Part shown: piece after piece, positions 23,973 through 36,838 of the stretch
Position numbering within the stretch: position 1 is the first letter of the stretch
Layout: the number at the start of each line of letters is the position of its first letter
Assembly: GCA_027886175.1 (NCBI GenBank)
Contig: JAJNNQ010000027.1
Location: 7,702,001 to 7,766,000, forward strand
Origin: Phylloscopus collybita
Taxonomy: Eukaryota; Chordata; Aves; Passeriformes; Phylloscopidae
Direction of reading: 5' to 3'
DNA length: 64,000 nucleotides
Program-made: the position numbers and the translations under genes
Notes under the pieces: model-generated
Seen by the model: the letters and a program-made list of their open reading frames with translations, nothing else
Told to the model about the DNA's origin: nothing
The model's database searches: none

Positions 23973-23986
23973 GTTGCCAGGGAAGC
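23973..23986 (+). promoter_or_regulatory. RFX X-box-like site
   Basis: GTTGCCAGGGAAGC fits the X-box consensus RYYNYY-N(1-3)-RRNRAC with a 2-nt spacer and a single mismatch (G for the penultimate A). RFX factors drive ciliary genes through such sites near the transcription start, and KIF3B encodes a ciliary motor. Confidence 0.5.
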
Positions 23987-23989
23987 GCG

Positions 23990-24067
23990 TCACGGGCGGG
24001 CGGAGCGGCCGCGCCGCTTCCGGGGCCGCGGGAGGAGCGGCCGGGCGGCTCCATGGTGACGGCGCAG
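23990..24067 (+). other. KIF3B: KIF3B non-coding exon 1 (5' end uncertain)
   Basis: A strong donor (CAG|GTGAGT, with GT at 24068-24069) lies in the island, and the matching acceptor is at 27371. Exon 2 then has 53 leader bases before the ATG at 27425. An ATG at 24053 opens an upstream frame of 34 codons across the splice; it stops at 27459-27461, overlapping the main start out of frame. The left limit given here is arbitrary. Confidence 0.55.
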
Positions 24068-27000
24068 GTGAGTCCGGCCCGGCCCCGCACCGCGCCCGCA
24101 CGCCGCCCCGAGCATCCCCACCCCCCGCCCCCACCCCCGGGCTGGCACACCGCGGGTCGCTGGCAGCCCGCTGCCCCCGCGGCTGGCCCCGGTGCCCGGC
24201 GTGGGCACGGCCCGCAGCGCCGTGGGGCGGCCGGGACAGCGAGCGCGGGAGGCGGCGGGACCCGCCCGCGGCCGGGCTGCGGGGGCGATGCCGCGGGCGG
24301 GTGGCCCCGTCGGGGTGGGTGTCCCCCGCTCCCCGTATGCTTCTCCCCCGCCGCCCTTCTCCCTCTCCACGCCGCTCCCCGCTGTCCCCGGGCCCCCTTC
24401 CCTGCAGCGCCCGGTGTCGCAGCCGCGAGGGCGGTGGGTGATGCTCGGGTGAATCCGCGAACGAGCCCGCAGTCCCGGCTCCCCGCGGGAGGGAACGTCC
24501 GTGGGCTGCCGTGCTGAGGCGACAGCGGTGACAGAGGTGACCACAGGTGACCCCAGACGCCGAGTGAAATCGGGGCTCACCGTGGCACGGGTGGCACCGC
24601 CGGCCCAGCTCCGGCGGCAGCACCGGGATGTCCTGCCCGGCCCGCGGAGCGTTTGGCAGAGAGGGCAGTGGAAAACAGCAGCACTAAGGGTGGTTCGGCT
24701 TGGGACGGAGGGAAAGGCACAGTTCAACCGTGACATTATGAAACCACAAATATTTGAAAGATTTGAATGGCGAGAAGCAATGGAATGTTTTGAGTGGTAC
24801 CTTGGGATGTGCAGAGATGCAAGGGGAGGGTTTGGGCAGCTCCAAGAAAATCTTCCAGAGGTGTTTAAGGCAGGAAGCAGAGCAGCCTCAGGACATCACC
24901 TGTCAGGGCAGGTGGCTGGGGTGAGCACAATGCCTGGGGCACAGCTGTCCCAGACAGCACCTCCCAGCCCTGGAAGTTTCTGAGGAAAAGTGGTTGCCCC
25001 AGCTTGTATTGAGGTTGTGGCATTGCTCGTTTTTTTCAGGCATAACCTCGTGTTGACTGAAATAAATAAAAATGCTTCAATTTCTGCCCATCCTCCCCTC
25101 TTGGTCACCAGGGGCACATTTGCAAGTGCATCCATCTCAGCCTTGACCTTGACTTGCAGGGACCTGGCCCAGGTCACTTTAGGCTGAGCTAATTTAATGA
25201 AAAAAATTCCCATCTTTGATGGAGAAGAGTGGATGGCACGGCAGCATTCCCAGCGTCCTGGCCATTAATGTCCAGACATTCTGGCAGCTCAAACATTGCC
25301 ATGGAGTTTCTGGGGAATATGAACGCTGCCAACTAATTGGTTTTATTTTCCAGTTACACACTTGGATAAATCTGAGAAGAACAATAATTTGTTATGCTTC
25401 CAGTAAACTTCACCACAGTAGCAAAAATAATTGGAGATGATTCGTGATGGGTTGTTACGAAAATAGCCCAAATCAGGGGTAAAATCAGTTGTTTGTGACT
25501 ATAAAAAGAGACTTGCAAGTGAAGTGGGGAGAGGTGTCAAAAGCTGATAGTGAGGAGGTACACCCAGAGGAGCAGCAAATGTGCAACATAATTTTTGTTC
25601 AAGGTGTACTTCTGGCAAGACTGACTTAACTCTGATCATTTAATATTTGTCACAGTTGCTTACAAAAGCAGCAGTTCTCATCAGAATAGTATTTTACCTA
25701 TTCAATCTATAAAATAAATCCGTGCTCTCCTTGTCAGGACTTGTGCCTAATTCGAGTATTTGCCAGTGTGAACATGCAGATACGTGACACAGTGGTTGTC
25801 ATGTGACCTTGTCAGAAAATTGTCTCTTGTGAACTTGAATTACTGGAATGTCTCTCAGAGCTGTGGAAGGGGAAGCCTGTGTTAATGTATACAACTCCTC
25901 AGGATGAAAAGAGGGAGAGTTGTTCTTTGTGATTCTTCCAAGATTTGTCCTCGTTTCACTTACTCTTTCTGTGTTTGTGCTCCAGAATTAGTGTTTGCTG
26001 TGGATCTGACAGGAAGGTCACCTTTATCTGGAGCTGTCAATTAGGAGGGAAATGTTTTTATTCAGTAGCTACCAAAAATTCCTGTAACAGTTGAACTCAC
26101 TGTGCAGGGTATAGAGTGAATTCTGAATGAGCGTACAGTTCAGTGCTTTTATGGGAAGAATGAGAAGCAAAGAGTTTCCCCCCACAGATCCAAGGAAATT
26201 CCTAAGGCCACATTGAGGTTTCTGTACAATTCTTAACCATTTTAGTCTGTTACTTCTGTTTTACTTTTTGCCCGTCTGTCTGTATATTGGAATTGTGCTT
26301 CCTTACCCAACCACTAGCTCTGGCCCTAAAGTTCTCTGCCACCTTGTTGGAAAAGCTCTCCTGAGACACGCAATTATCAAGTAAAAAACAATTAGACAAA
26401 AATCCCTGTTTTCTGCTGATGTGGCTGGAAAAGGAACAGTGAACGCATCCAAGGGAGGCCACACCTGAACCTGTGCCAGCACTACCTGGGTTTCCCTGTG
26501 TGTATTAGTTTTACACTTCGTTCTAGTTGGCAGAAGGACCTCAGGGCTCTTCTTGGAAGATATTTTGGAAATAAAAAGGGTTTTTAGAAATTGCATGGCA
26601 TTCCCCAAGTTGTGCCATTGAGATCTGAGGCTTTGGCAGTGACTGCTTCAGCAGTTTAGGAACAGAGGCTTTTTGCTCCATTTTCAATGGCAGCTCATCT
26701 TGCTGATGACTGGAGGATGCACCAGTGTGTCCTCGCTCTCTACCCAGAGTCATGAACGAGTTGGATCTGTGATCTGGGTTTATACAACATGAGTTTAGGT
26801 TGATGGTGAGTCCTGTAAACCTGATGCATCTGGAACACCAGAGCAGGAGTGATGTCAGTAGGTCAGTGTAGCTGAGTAGGGCTGGCTTTTGTGAGGAATC
26901 CTGATAAAAGTATTTTGCCAAAAGAAAAGATAATAGCAGACTTGTGCTCCAGAGAGAGCAAGGCTGGGCTAGATTTTCAAAACAGGAGATTTAAAACAAA

Positions 27001-27371
27001 AGGCCTGACTGCAAAGAAAATGAATGGCAAAGTATTCTTTTTATAAATAGTTTTAAAAGGTTTATTATTATTTTTAAGGGTCAAGAAAAGGATTTCACCA
27101 ACTGTAAGGATGTGATCTGATGATGAGTTTTGCAGCAGAGCTTGTAAAAATGGCACCATTTGATGCACACAGCCTTTGGTAAAATAATTCTGTCTCAGTT
27201 CAGGCCTTTACAGGGTTTTCATGTTGGACGTTATTTTAGTTCTTCAAAATCCCTTGCAACTTAATGGCTGCAAAATGCCGCTCAAATTGATGAGGCGAGT
27301 CTTTGGCTTTGTGAAAAGCTGTCCCCTGTTGAAAACTGCCTTCAGACATTCCTGCTTTGTTTTTGTTTCAG
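24068..27371 (+). other. KIF3B: KIF3B intron 1
   Basis: About 3.3 kb between the non-coding exon and the main exon. The first 550 bases are CpG island. The rest is ordinary AT-richer sequence in which I recognise no exon, RNA gene or interspersed repeat. Confidence 0.6.
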
Positions 27372-27424
27372 GTTTGTAGCACGGGATCATCCAGCAGCAC
27401 CGCAGCAGCCGCAGCCCCGCCGTC

Positions 27425-30400
27425 ATGTCCAAGTCAAAGAGCTCCGAGTCCGTGCGGGTGATCGTGCGCTGCCGGCCCATGAACAGCAAAGAGAAAACTG
27501 CTTCCTATGAAAAGGTTGTCAATGTGGATGTCAAGCTAGGGCAGGTCTCAGTGAAGAATCCACGGGGATCGGCTCATGAGCTGCCTAAAACGTTCACCTT
27601 TGATGCTGTATATGACTGGAATTCCAAACAGGTCGAGCTCTACGATGAGACCTTCAGACCTCTGGTGGACTCTGTTCTGCAAGGGTTTAATGGGACAATC
27701 TTTGCCTATGGGCAGACTGGGACAGGGAAAACATATACGATGGAGGGGGTGCGTGGTGATCCTGAAAAGAGAGGGGTCATCCCCAATTCATTCGACCACA
27801 TTTTCACCCACATCTCTAGATCTCAAAATCAGCAATACTTAGTTAGAGCGTCTTATTTGGAAATTTACCAAGAAGAAATCAGAGACTTGTTATCAAAGGA
27901 TCAGTCCAAGCGGCTGGAGTTAAAGGAGAGACCAGACACAGGGGTTTTTGTTAAGGATTTGACCACCATTGTCACGAAAAGCGTCAAAGAGATAGAGCAC
28001 ATCATGAATTTGGGAAACCAGAACCGCTCCGTTGGTGCCACCAACATGAACGAGCACAGCTCTCGCTCCCACGCCATTTTCCAGATCACTATTGAGTGCA
28101 GCGAGTTGGGGCTGGACGGAGAGAACCACATCCGTGTTGGGAAGCTCAACCTGGTCGACCTGGCAGGCAGCGAGCGGCAAGCAAAGACTGGAGCACAGGG
28201 GGAAAGGCTGAAGGAAGCCACTAAAATCAATCTCTCCCTCTCAGCTTTGGGCAACGTTATCTCTGCCCTGGTAGATGGCAAAAGCACGCACATTCCTTAC
28301 CGGGACTCCAAGCTGACCAGGCTACTTCAGGACTCCTTAGGTGGCAATGCCAAAACTGTGATGGTGGCCAATATAGGCCCTGCCTCTTACAACGTGGAGG
28401 AGACACTGACCACACTGAGATATGCCAACCGTGCCAAAAACATCAAGAACAAGCCACAGGTGAATGAGGATCCTAAGGACGCTCTGCTGCGGGAATTCCA
28501 GGAGGAGATTGCTCGACTCAAGGCACAGTTGGAAAAACGGTCTATTGGCAAAAGAAAGAGGAGGGAAAGGAGGAGGGAGGGTGGGGAAGAGGAGGAGGAC
28601 ACTGAAGAGGGTGAGGATGAAGGAGATGACAAAGATGACTATTGGAGGGAGCAACAAGAAAAGCTGGAGATTGAGAAGAAGGCTATAGTCGAGGATCACA
28701 GCTTGGTAGCAGAAGAAAAGATGAGGCTGCTGAAAGAGAAGGAGAAGAAAATGGAGGACCTGAAGCGAGAGAAAGAAGCAACAGAGATGCTGAGTGCTAA
28801 AATCAAGGTAGAATTCTTCCTCTTTGAAAGCAATTTCCATAGGCTGTGGGGAAAATAAGGGGTGTCCCAATTTGGAAAGGTATTTCAGAGGAAGTTTCCA
28901 GGATAGTGATTTGTGGTTAGGTTGGAAGCTTTTAAAATAAACAGTTTCTAGCCAGAAGTTGAAATTGCCACCATTAATTACATGTTTCAATATTCATGAG
29001 TTGTTTCATTGTTCTTATGTGCTGATCTTAAGCAACTGGCACAATAAAATACAATGCATCTTTTCACAGGCTGTGGCACTAAAAATGTTTCCTTCTGTCA
29101 CAGATCATTAACAAGTTATTTAGCTGGGAGCACACATTTTGGTTCTCCAGTTTTGCCACACATTGCAGTGGTGCCTTATTCTAAACAAGTTACTGTTGCA
29201 TTAATCCCACAGTTTTATAGGAATTTTAAGAAATAGTCATTCCTGTAGCAGCCTTGAAAAAGAGGGTTAAATAAGGGAGCTGCCCTGAAGAAGTTGTATC
29301 CATAGGAGAGAAAGTTACCCTCTGTAGTCACTGAGAGAAACTTCTGACCCTGCTTTTTTTCCTTTCAGGCAATGGAAAGCAAGCTGCTGGTGGGAGGGAA
29401 AAATATTGTGGATCACACAAATGAACAGCAGAAAATCCTGGAACAGAAACGACAGGAAATTGCAGAACAGGTACAAAGAAGGAGATTTGTTATTTTGTAT
29501 AAAAAGCCTTGCCGCAGAACTTTTGTAAAACATTGTGTCAAGGAAATTACCACAAAGTTTTCCCAGGTTTAACTCTAAATTTGGTTTAATGGCAATCATT
29601 TATTGAAAAGAAGGGGGAAGGGCTTATATCATATTCGTCATTATTTGAAATATGTAAAGAAGGTTTATAATAGTTTTCTTCTAGCTCTTCATGGTAAAGA
29701 TTTACCTCCTATCTTGATTTGAGCTGTTTGTAAGTGAAGAAATATTTGTAAGACCTCTATGAGTACCAGCTCAGCCTCCAGCTGAAGGGAGGAGTCTTTG
29801 TGCTAAAAGTTTATTTTCTGTTATGCAAATTCTGTTGGTGATTCTTAAATACAATAACTAGTACAAACTGACAAAAAGGAAAGTAAAACATAATCTAAAA
29901 ATGACATTTGATCCTTTAGTTGAAGCTTGAGCCTTGTTCGCATTGTGTGATCTTAATAGCAAAATGAGGACAAATAAGAGTTAATGCTTCTGGTATTTCT
30001 ATGGCTAGAGATAGGAAGAACTAGAAGGTAGGAAAGGAAACCCATCCTGAGCATTGGTATCATGTGTGTCAGCTGGAGGTGACAAGGTAATTGTGGTCTT
30101 TAATGCCATATTGTCACATTCTTCAGAAACGTCGGGAGCGAGAAATCCAGCAACAGATGGACAGTCAGGATGAGGAAACACTAGAGCTGAAGGAGACATA
30201 TAGTTCTCTTCAGCAAGAGGTGGACATAAAGACAAAAAAACTCAAAAAGGTAAAAAGAAAATGATTCCCTGTCAACCAGGCTGGGAATAAAATCAGCTTG
30301 TGTGTGAAAGTGAGAGGAGCTTTGGCAAGTGACGGATTTTGGCTCTTGTTGTGTGCTCCAGTTATTTTCCAAGCTGCAAGCTGTGAAGGCAGAGATCCAT

Positions 30401-32466
30401 GATCTCCAAGAGGAGCACATCAAGGGGCGCCAGGATATGGAACAGACCCAGAATGAACTCACCAGGGAACTAAAGCTAAAGTAAGTCCCATCACACCACT
30501 GCCTGCCTTAACTGTAGCAGAGAGGGTTTCTCGGGGCAGGGAGTGGAGGGACTGCCTTGCACATACTTGGAATAAGATTTAACCATGAGAAAACGAAACC
30601 ATTCCTCCTTTTCTAGGGTTGTATTACATCAGTGGGAGAGGAGCAGTGAGGAAAGTCATTGCTAATTATGTTTCTTGTATATTTCTCATTTTTGTGGTTG
30701 CATGTAGGCACCTGATTATTGAAAACTTTATTCCCTTGGAAGAAAAGAATAAGATCATGAACAGATCATTCTTTGATGAGGAGGAAGACAACTGGAAACT
30801 ACATCCCATAACCCGTCTGGAGTGAGTGTACTTCTGCTCTTGGGATGGAATTACAGGTCACAGGAAACCCTCTAGCTGTCAAGAACAAAAGAGGGATTGA
30901 ATTGGAGATTTAAACTGGCCCTCTGGAGTTCACAGCTTCTTGATACATAATAAAATAAAATAATGTAAAATAAAACAAAACAATTTATTCCTCTTAACAG
31001 TGCTGTCAAATTGGAATGTGCAGTTAGGAGAATTCTTGAGAGATTATGATTTCTCTGATAGGCAAACCCAATAATTATATGTAAAATATATGTAATGGTG
31101 CATTCACCCTTAAAATAGCAGTGCATTCCTATCATATTTCTTTCCTGCTCCTACAAATGCAGCCTGGGTGGTTTCTGCTGTGTTGAAACAGATTTCTGCA
31201 TGGAATTTGCAGATGTTGTAGCTCATAAACTCCAAGAGGAGCCTTTGGTTTTAGGGTATAACAGCCTGGGTCTCTGTTTATCTCTAGTAACCAGCAGATG
31301 ATGAAAAGACCAGTATCTGCTGTGGGGTACAAAAGGCCCCTGAGCCAGCACGCCAGGACGTCCATGATGAATTACACAGAGGCTCGGTACAGGGTAAGCC
31401 CAGATGTGGTTGAACCTTTGTCTCTTCACCCTTGTGACCAGGGGAATGTGAATTCCAGAGGGGATTGTGTGTTCTTCTTTGAGATGTAAATTTGTGGTGT
31501 CCTGCATACATTTATGAGGTACTTCAGATTAAGTTTCTGGAGGTCAAAGTAACAGTTTGTATGAAGACATGGAGACTTTGATTCTGCTTTTCCTGTCTCA
31601 GGCAGAGAACATTGTGTTACTGGAAATGGATGGGCCCAGCCGGACGACGAGGAACTATGAAGGGCCAGCCATCGCTCCCAAGGTTCAGGCAGCTCTGGAA
31701 GCAGCTCTGCAGGAGGAAGATGAGATTCAAGTGGACGCCTCAACTTTTGAGAGCACTTCAAATAAAAAATCAAAACCCAGGTGAGTTGGACTTTCCCTGA
31801 GCAGACTGACCCACAGGAGAGGTACAAGTAGAGTTGCTGTTGGTCAGCACTTCTCATCAATGAAGTGAAGCTGAACTTCCTAGTAAAGCAGAGAGAGAAA
31901 GGAACATAGAATCATTAAGGTTAGAAAAGACCTTTAAGATTTGAGTCCAACCTCCAACTGAATCCCATCATGCTACTAACCTTTATCTTGAAGTGCCACA
32001 TCTGCTCGTTTTTTGAACACTTCAGGGGATGGAGATTCCACCCCTGCCCTGAGCAGCCTGTGCCAGGGCTCAACCACTCTTGCAGTGAAGAAATTTTTCC
32101 TAATATCCAGCCTCAACCTCCCCTTGTAGAACTTGAGGCTGTGTCACCTTGGCCTGTCAGTTGCTGCCTGGGAGAAGAGGCCCAGGCCCACCTCGCCACA
32201 ACCTTCTTTCAGGGTGTAGGACGTAGGACAGAAGAAAAAGCTGAAACAGTTTATTAGAGAATAACTTGGTCAAAAAAATCAGCTTTTTCCAGAATAGTTT
32301 TGGAAAGTAACAGGTCATTGACATTGTTAGAGCTTTTCTTGTTTATACTTTAATTTTTTGCTTCTTCAGACCGAAAACTGGAAGGAAACCGGTGGGATCC
32401 ACATCAGGATCAGGCACCCCCAGTTCTCAGCTCTACCCACAGTCACGAGGGCTGGTTCCAAAATAA
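27425..32466 (+). CDS. KIF3B: KIF3B, kinesin-2 motor subunit
   Basis: Eight coding exons, all GT-AG: 27425-28807, 29369-29470, 30127-30249, 30362-30480, 30708-30821, 31288-31393, 31602-31780 and 32370-32466. The product is 740 residues (human 747). The motor domain occupies about residues 8-345, with the P-loop GQTGTGKT at 96-103, the switch I motif [10 protein letters not shown] and the switch II motif LVDLAGSE. It is encoded almost whole in the first large exon. A charged Lys/Arg then Glu/Asp-rich hinge follows, then a coiled coil to about residue 575, and a small tail ending [16 protein letters not shown]3B pairs with KIF3A and KAP3 as a plus-end motor for intraflagellar transport and other cargo along microtubules. 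The junction codon at 30820-30821/31288 gives Asp where human has Glu. Confidence 0.98.
31905..32235 (-). mobile_element. CR1-type LINE fragment in the last KIF3B intron (antisense)
   Basis: The plus strand shows the reverse complement of a CR1 3' end: 'agaatcattaaggttagaaa', then 'cctgtgccagggctcaacca', then 'gaagaaatttttcctaatat'. The element fills more than half of the 589-bp intron and ends about 135 bases before the final acceptor. Confidence 0.85.
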
Positions 32467-34170
32467 AACCAGCAGCGCCTCTCCAGGGAGGGAACAGCCT
32501 TTACCTTCTGGGAGCAGAGACAAGGACAAACCTGCAGAGAGAGCTCCTGGCCAGCCTCCAGCCCCTTTCCCTGGAGATGGCCTTGTTGCTGTTTAACTGA
32601 CTCGGGCCAATCCAGGGGCACTGAGCCATGGGAAGATCCGTGCTTGCAATTCAGCATCTGGCCTCTGTGGGAAATGGATTTTAGTTAGGAAATCAAAAAT
32701 GCATGAGGTACGTTACAGTGTGTTAGGAGCAATGGGAAGCATGGGGATCACCTCACAGCATCACCGTCCTCCTCCTGCACCAGCCCTTCTGTTGCACGGG
32801 CTTTTTGGCTGTTGGGCACTAAGAAGACAGAGTTGAAAGTCATCTCAACAGAACCACCACTCTGCAGCTCCACAGTGAGAACCAAAAGAGGCTAAAAAGC
32901 AGAGGATCTGTTCAAACTCGACAAGGTGCATGGTTCTGCCTCTTCCTGCTTGAGAGACTGGCATCACCACCTGGGGTTCAGGCATTGGTCTGAACAGGCA
33001 GGATGGCAGTGACCAGTGTGTCCCTCACCACCACACAGCTGTGCCTCCCCATTGGGCTGTAGGACAGAAAAGAGCCTTGAAAACAACTCTGTGGTCTCTA
33101 GAAAGGAAGCAGTAGAATCTGAAGTCCTTTCTTTGTTTACAGGCATAAGTGAGAGCACCTCTAAGCTGATCTACAGACCCCACTCCCTACCAACATGAAC
33201 CACCTTGTCAAAGAACACCTCTGCATGTCAGTGTCAGCTCCACAGCTTTCCTCCTCTCTCTTGCCTCCATCTTTACCCCTGGCATTTAAAACCAGTGTCC
33301 ATATGACATCTTCAATGGCATATAGCCATTTTCTCATGCCTCCCACTGTTGATGGAAAACGTAGCACTAGCTCAGAACTCTCCCTGCCAGGCTCAGACTC
33401 TCAGCTGGGCAGAGCACTGCATCTTGGAGCTGCCTTTGGGTGCACTCCTGGGAGTTTGGATCCTGCCCTTGGTATCTAAGGAGGTTCAGCATTCAGTGCC
33501 TCTTGTGCCTCACCTGTTCCATGTTAAGCAGCTTTCTCTCTGCACCTCCCAGCCCACTCAGAGCCTGCTGGAAGTGAACCCAACCTAACTGAGGCTGGTG
33601 ATGGAAGCTGGTGTTAATTCCAGGGGTTTTACTTTGAAAACAAGGGAGGAAGAACTCCTGCTTTTGACAGTCTCATTGCAAAGCTGCCCTATGACTAAAG
33701 CAGGCTCGTGTAGCAGGGTAGAGGGAGGTGGAACTCCACACTAAGGACAGAGTAAGGTATCCCTGTCTAGTGTCCCACAGCTCATTTGTAAGTTTTAGTT
33801 CACTGTATATTGAGACTTGGGATGTTATTTTTTCTGGTTGCTCTTGGCTGTCATCCTGTGAACATTTTTACCTGTTTCCCTCACTGATGACTCCCTCCAG
33901 ACTGACACGTGTGAGTGTGTGAGGGCTTGCCTGGTTGTAGACATGCTCGGATGTGTGGACTCTGCCTTGTGCTTGTTAAGTGTCCACGGAGTGACTTCAT
34001 CCAGGCTGGAGAGCTCCTTTCTACTGACCCCCTGAGCAGGAGGAACTGAGTGCTCAGCACAGCTCACCTGTGCATCCTGCAGGCACAGTGCCCAGGTGAG
34101 CCAGGTGGGCCCCTTAAACACCAACTTGGCTGCTGCATTCCATGGACTGCTTTCCCAGGCTACAAGGTTA

Positions 34171-34214
34171 ATATACATAGACACATATATGCACACACAT
34201 ATACATATATAATA
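34171..34214 (+). repeat. Imperfect TA/CA microsatellite in the KIF3B 3'UTR
   Basis: Alternating AT and AC dinucleotides with occasional breaks. A second, looser stretch of the same character lies at 34533-34620. Confidence 0.75.
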
Positions 34215-35976
34215 GTTTTGGTGGAGGAAGGAGGGATTTGCTTATAATTGAGAGAGCAGGCACATGACCAATTTCTTTCAGCCTGAACATGGAAACCCAG
34301 CATAATCTTAATTTTTACAAAGCACTGTTTATATCCAGAGAGCCTTTTAACTGGCTTTTGTTGCATAGTATAACATCACCTTCTCTTCCCTCTCCTCCTT
34401 CTTTCTCTCCAGCACATAATCTTCTGTATTAGGACATTTTAAAAGATGATTGTATGGTTTAAGTGCTCAAGAGAATTGAAATTAAATGGGGTGGGGGAAG
34501 GTTAAAACCCTGAAATAGCAGCACAATATATAACCACGTGTATGTACGTACCTATGTACACATGTTTTATGTGAATAATGCATACACAGACATATCTGTG
34601 TCTGCACATGTGCACACTTTTCTTCAGTTGCTACTATTCCATAGGGAATTTTATTCTATGTTAAACTCATATGCTGGAAACTGCCCTCGTGGCAGGGCTG
34701 ATACCATGGAGCTCTGCAGTGCAAACCTGTTTTCATGTTGATGAGCCAGTGTCAGAAAGGCTCTGCTTTTAACTCTGTAGAAATTCATTAGCAAGGTGAA
34801 AGAAACTCAGTAGAGTGGAAAAGAATAAATCTGCATATTTAGTCATTGTATGTAAATTGGGGCTGCAGGGTGGAGATTTGGTCAGTGTATTCCTGGGCAA
34901 TCTCGGCCTGTTACAGAAGCTTTTGGATTCTCATTCCAAAGGACTTAACCCTCACCAGATGCTCAGTGGCACTGATATTAAGATACATTGTCTTAAGCTG
35001 TACAAAACATACTGAGCTCTGGGTTGAAGCTTTTAAGAAACATTCCTGCCGAGTTTGCCCTTCTTTGGTGTTATCTGAACCATCTGGGCTTCCTGCTGGT
35101 TAACCAAAGGCAGGAAATCCAGCTGGACTCCTGGAAGAGGCCCTGGGACAGCCTTTTGCCACGGTCACCTTTTCTCCATAGGAATGTTTAACTTTCAACA
35201 TAATTGTCTTTGCTCTGATCTGTATAATGGGATTTTTAGAAAAAAAATAAGTGGCATGGAGCAGGAGTCGGCCTGTGGGAGCAAGCGCCACAAGACACTG
35301 AAGCATAGGAATTAAAGCACTTTCTTAAATCCTTAACTTAGGTCTAGCGCCTTTTTAAAAATATTTGCATGCTGCTTGAATCTTCTAAAACACATACCTC
35401 TGCCAGAGCACCTGGGGCTGCGCCGGTGCCTTATACAGATCAGAGCAGGCAGTGTTCAGTCGGTTTGAGGTGTCTGAGTCTGCCCTCGCTGAACACGCAG
35501 CACTGGAGTTTCAGTGAGGCACCTGTGTACCTGGAGCTGTCCTCTCTCCTGTCTGTGCTGGGCAACGTGCACCCGTCTTTAAACAGTTCAGTGGAATTTT
35601 TTGGGGTCTGCTCCTGCTGTGTTCAAACACAGACTGGAAGAGAGAACCTGCAAAAGCCATAATTAGCTACAGAGATGGAACTGAAATGAGAGCACTGCTG
35701 CACTGTGCAGTGGGGGGTTGACTCTCTGGGGTCCAGGTGCTTACTGCCTTCTCCAGCCCCCTTTCTTTTTTCGAAGAGGTGACCCAGGATCCTTCTATGG
35801 GCACAGCTGTCAATGACAACTCTCAGCTCCTTGGAGATACACCCACCTCCGCCTTCTCTTAGGTGATCTGTAGAAAAATAACCTGTCCATAGTTCTGTCC
35901 ATAGTTTTACAGCTTATATTTATTTGTATCATCTCTTTTGTCTAGGAATGTAAAGTGATCCTAAAATACAATGTGT

Positions 35977-35982
35977 AATAAA
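35977..35982 (+). terminator. KIF3B: KIF3B polyadenylation signal
   Basis: AATAAA in an AT-rich setting, followed by a T/GT-rich region within 30-50 bases. No strong hexamer follows before the CR1 element at 36390. Confidence 0.7.
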
Positions 35983-36087
35983 GTCAATAAGATTTATTGC
36001 ATCTATCAAAACTTGTGGTTTTCATTGTTAATTTGGGGCCGGGCTCAGTGACTTCATGTTTTACAAAGCCTTGCATTATTTTTCATT

Positions 36088-36198
36088 AAAAAAAAAAAAA
36101 AAAAGTGCACAAATTAAGTGGGAAAATGTAAATATGAGTGGAACTGCAATGAGTATTGTAATGTGTGTATGTGGAGATATATATATATATATATATAT
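36088..36198 (+). repeat. A17 run and (AT)n microsatellite between KIF3B and ASXL1
   Basis: An uninterrupted run of 17 A occupies 36088-36104. An (AT)n dinucleotide repeat of about eleven units occupies 36177-36198. Both are simple repeats in the short intergenic space. Confidence 0.9.
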
Positions 36199-36389
36199 GA
36201 GTAGAAGGTGCTGATGCCTGCATGTGGCACCTTGGGACCCAGAAGTGCTGTTGAAGCACTGCCAGAATCCCATTCCTGGGTGGGCCCCCAGCCTTGGTAC
36301 TTCTTTGCTTGTGACAGCAACGGGTGGTGCTGATTTAAACCAGTCTTTTATTGGCACTGTGGGGAGAAGGAGCGTCGGCACATAACCAC

Positions 36390-36838
36390 AAAGTATGTCC
36401 AGAGAAGGGAAACGAAGGTGGGGAAGAGTCTGTAGTATATGTCCTATGAGGAACAGCTAAAGGAGCCTGGGAGTGTTTACTTTTTTCCAAAAGGAGGCTC
36501 CAGGGTGACCTTACCACTCTCTGAACCTCTGTAAAAGGAGTTTGTAGCCAGATGGGGGTCAAGCTCTTCTGCCAACCAGCGACAAGAGGACACAGCGCTT
36601 AAATGTGCCAAGGGAGGTTTAGTTTGGGCATCAGGAAGAATTTCTTAACAGAAAAGGTCATTAGTTATTGGAAGGCGCTGCCCAGGGAGGTGGTGGAGTC
36701 ACCATCCCTGGAGGTGTTTAAGGAAGGACTGGACGTTGCCCTCCGTGCCCTGGCCTGGTGGACATTGTGGTGTTGGGTGATAGGCTGGACCAGCTGATAT
36801 CAGAGGTCTTTTCCAGCCTAATTGATTCTGCGATAACC
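36390..36838 (+). mobile_element. CR1-type LINE fragment upstream of the ASXL1 promoter
   Basis: Typical CR1 3' blocks are visible: 'gtttagtttgggcatcagga', 'tgcccagggaggtggtggag', 'ccatccctggaggtgtttaa', and a terminal 'attctgcgataa'. The copy is plus-oriented and about 450 bp long. Its 3' end lies within 30 bases of the start of the ASXL1 CpG island. Confidence 0.9.

Larger units (their letters stand above)
23820..24620 (+). promoter_or_regulatory. KIF3B: KIF3B CpG-island promoter
   Basis: A CpG-dense, GC-rich stretch with Sp1-like GGGCGG boxes and no TATA box. It contains the inferred non-coding first exon ending at 24067. Long open frames on both strands are expected from the base composition and are not taken as genes. 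Confidence 0.75.
32467..36005 (+). other. KIF3B: KIF3B 3' untranslated region
   Basis: A 3.5-kb region after the TAA with no conserved frame. Alternating purine-pyrimidine (TA/CA) stretches occur at 34171-34214 and around 34533-34620. The AATAAA at 35977-35982 is the likely poly(A) signal. A long 3'UTR is also usual for mammalian KIF3B. Confidence 0.7.

Noticed and set aside
23628..24623. 331-residue minus-strand open frame upstream of KIF3B
   Set aside because: It spans the CpG island, is Arg/Pro/Ala/Gly-rich in a way that follows base composition, has overlapping long frames in other phases, and resembles no protein I know.
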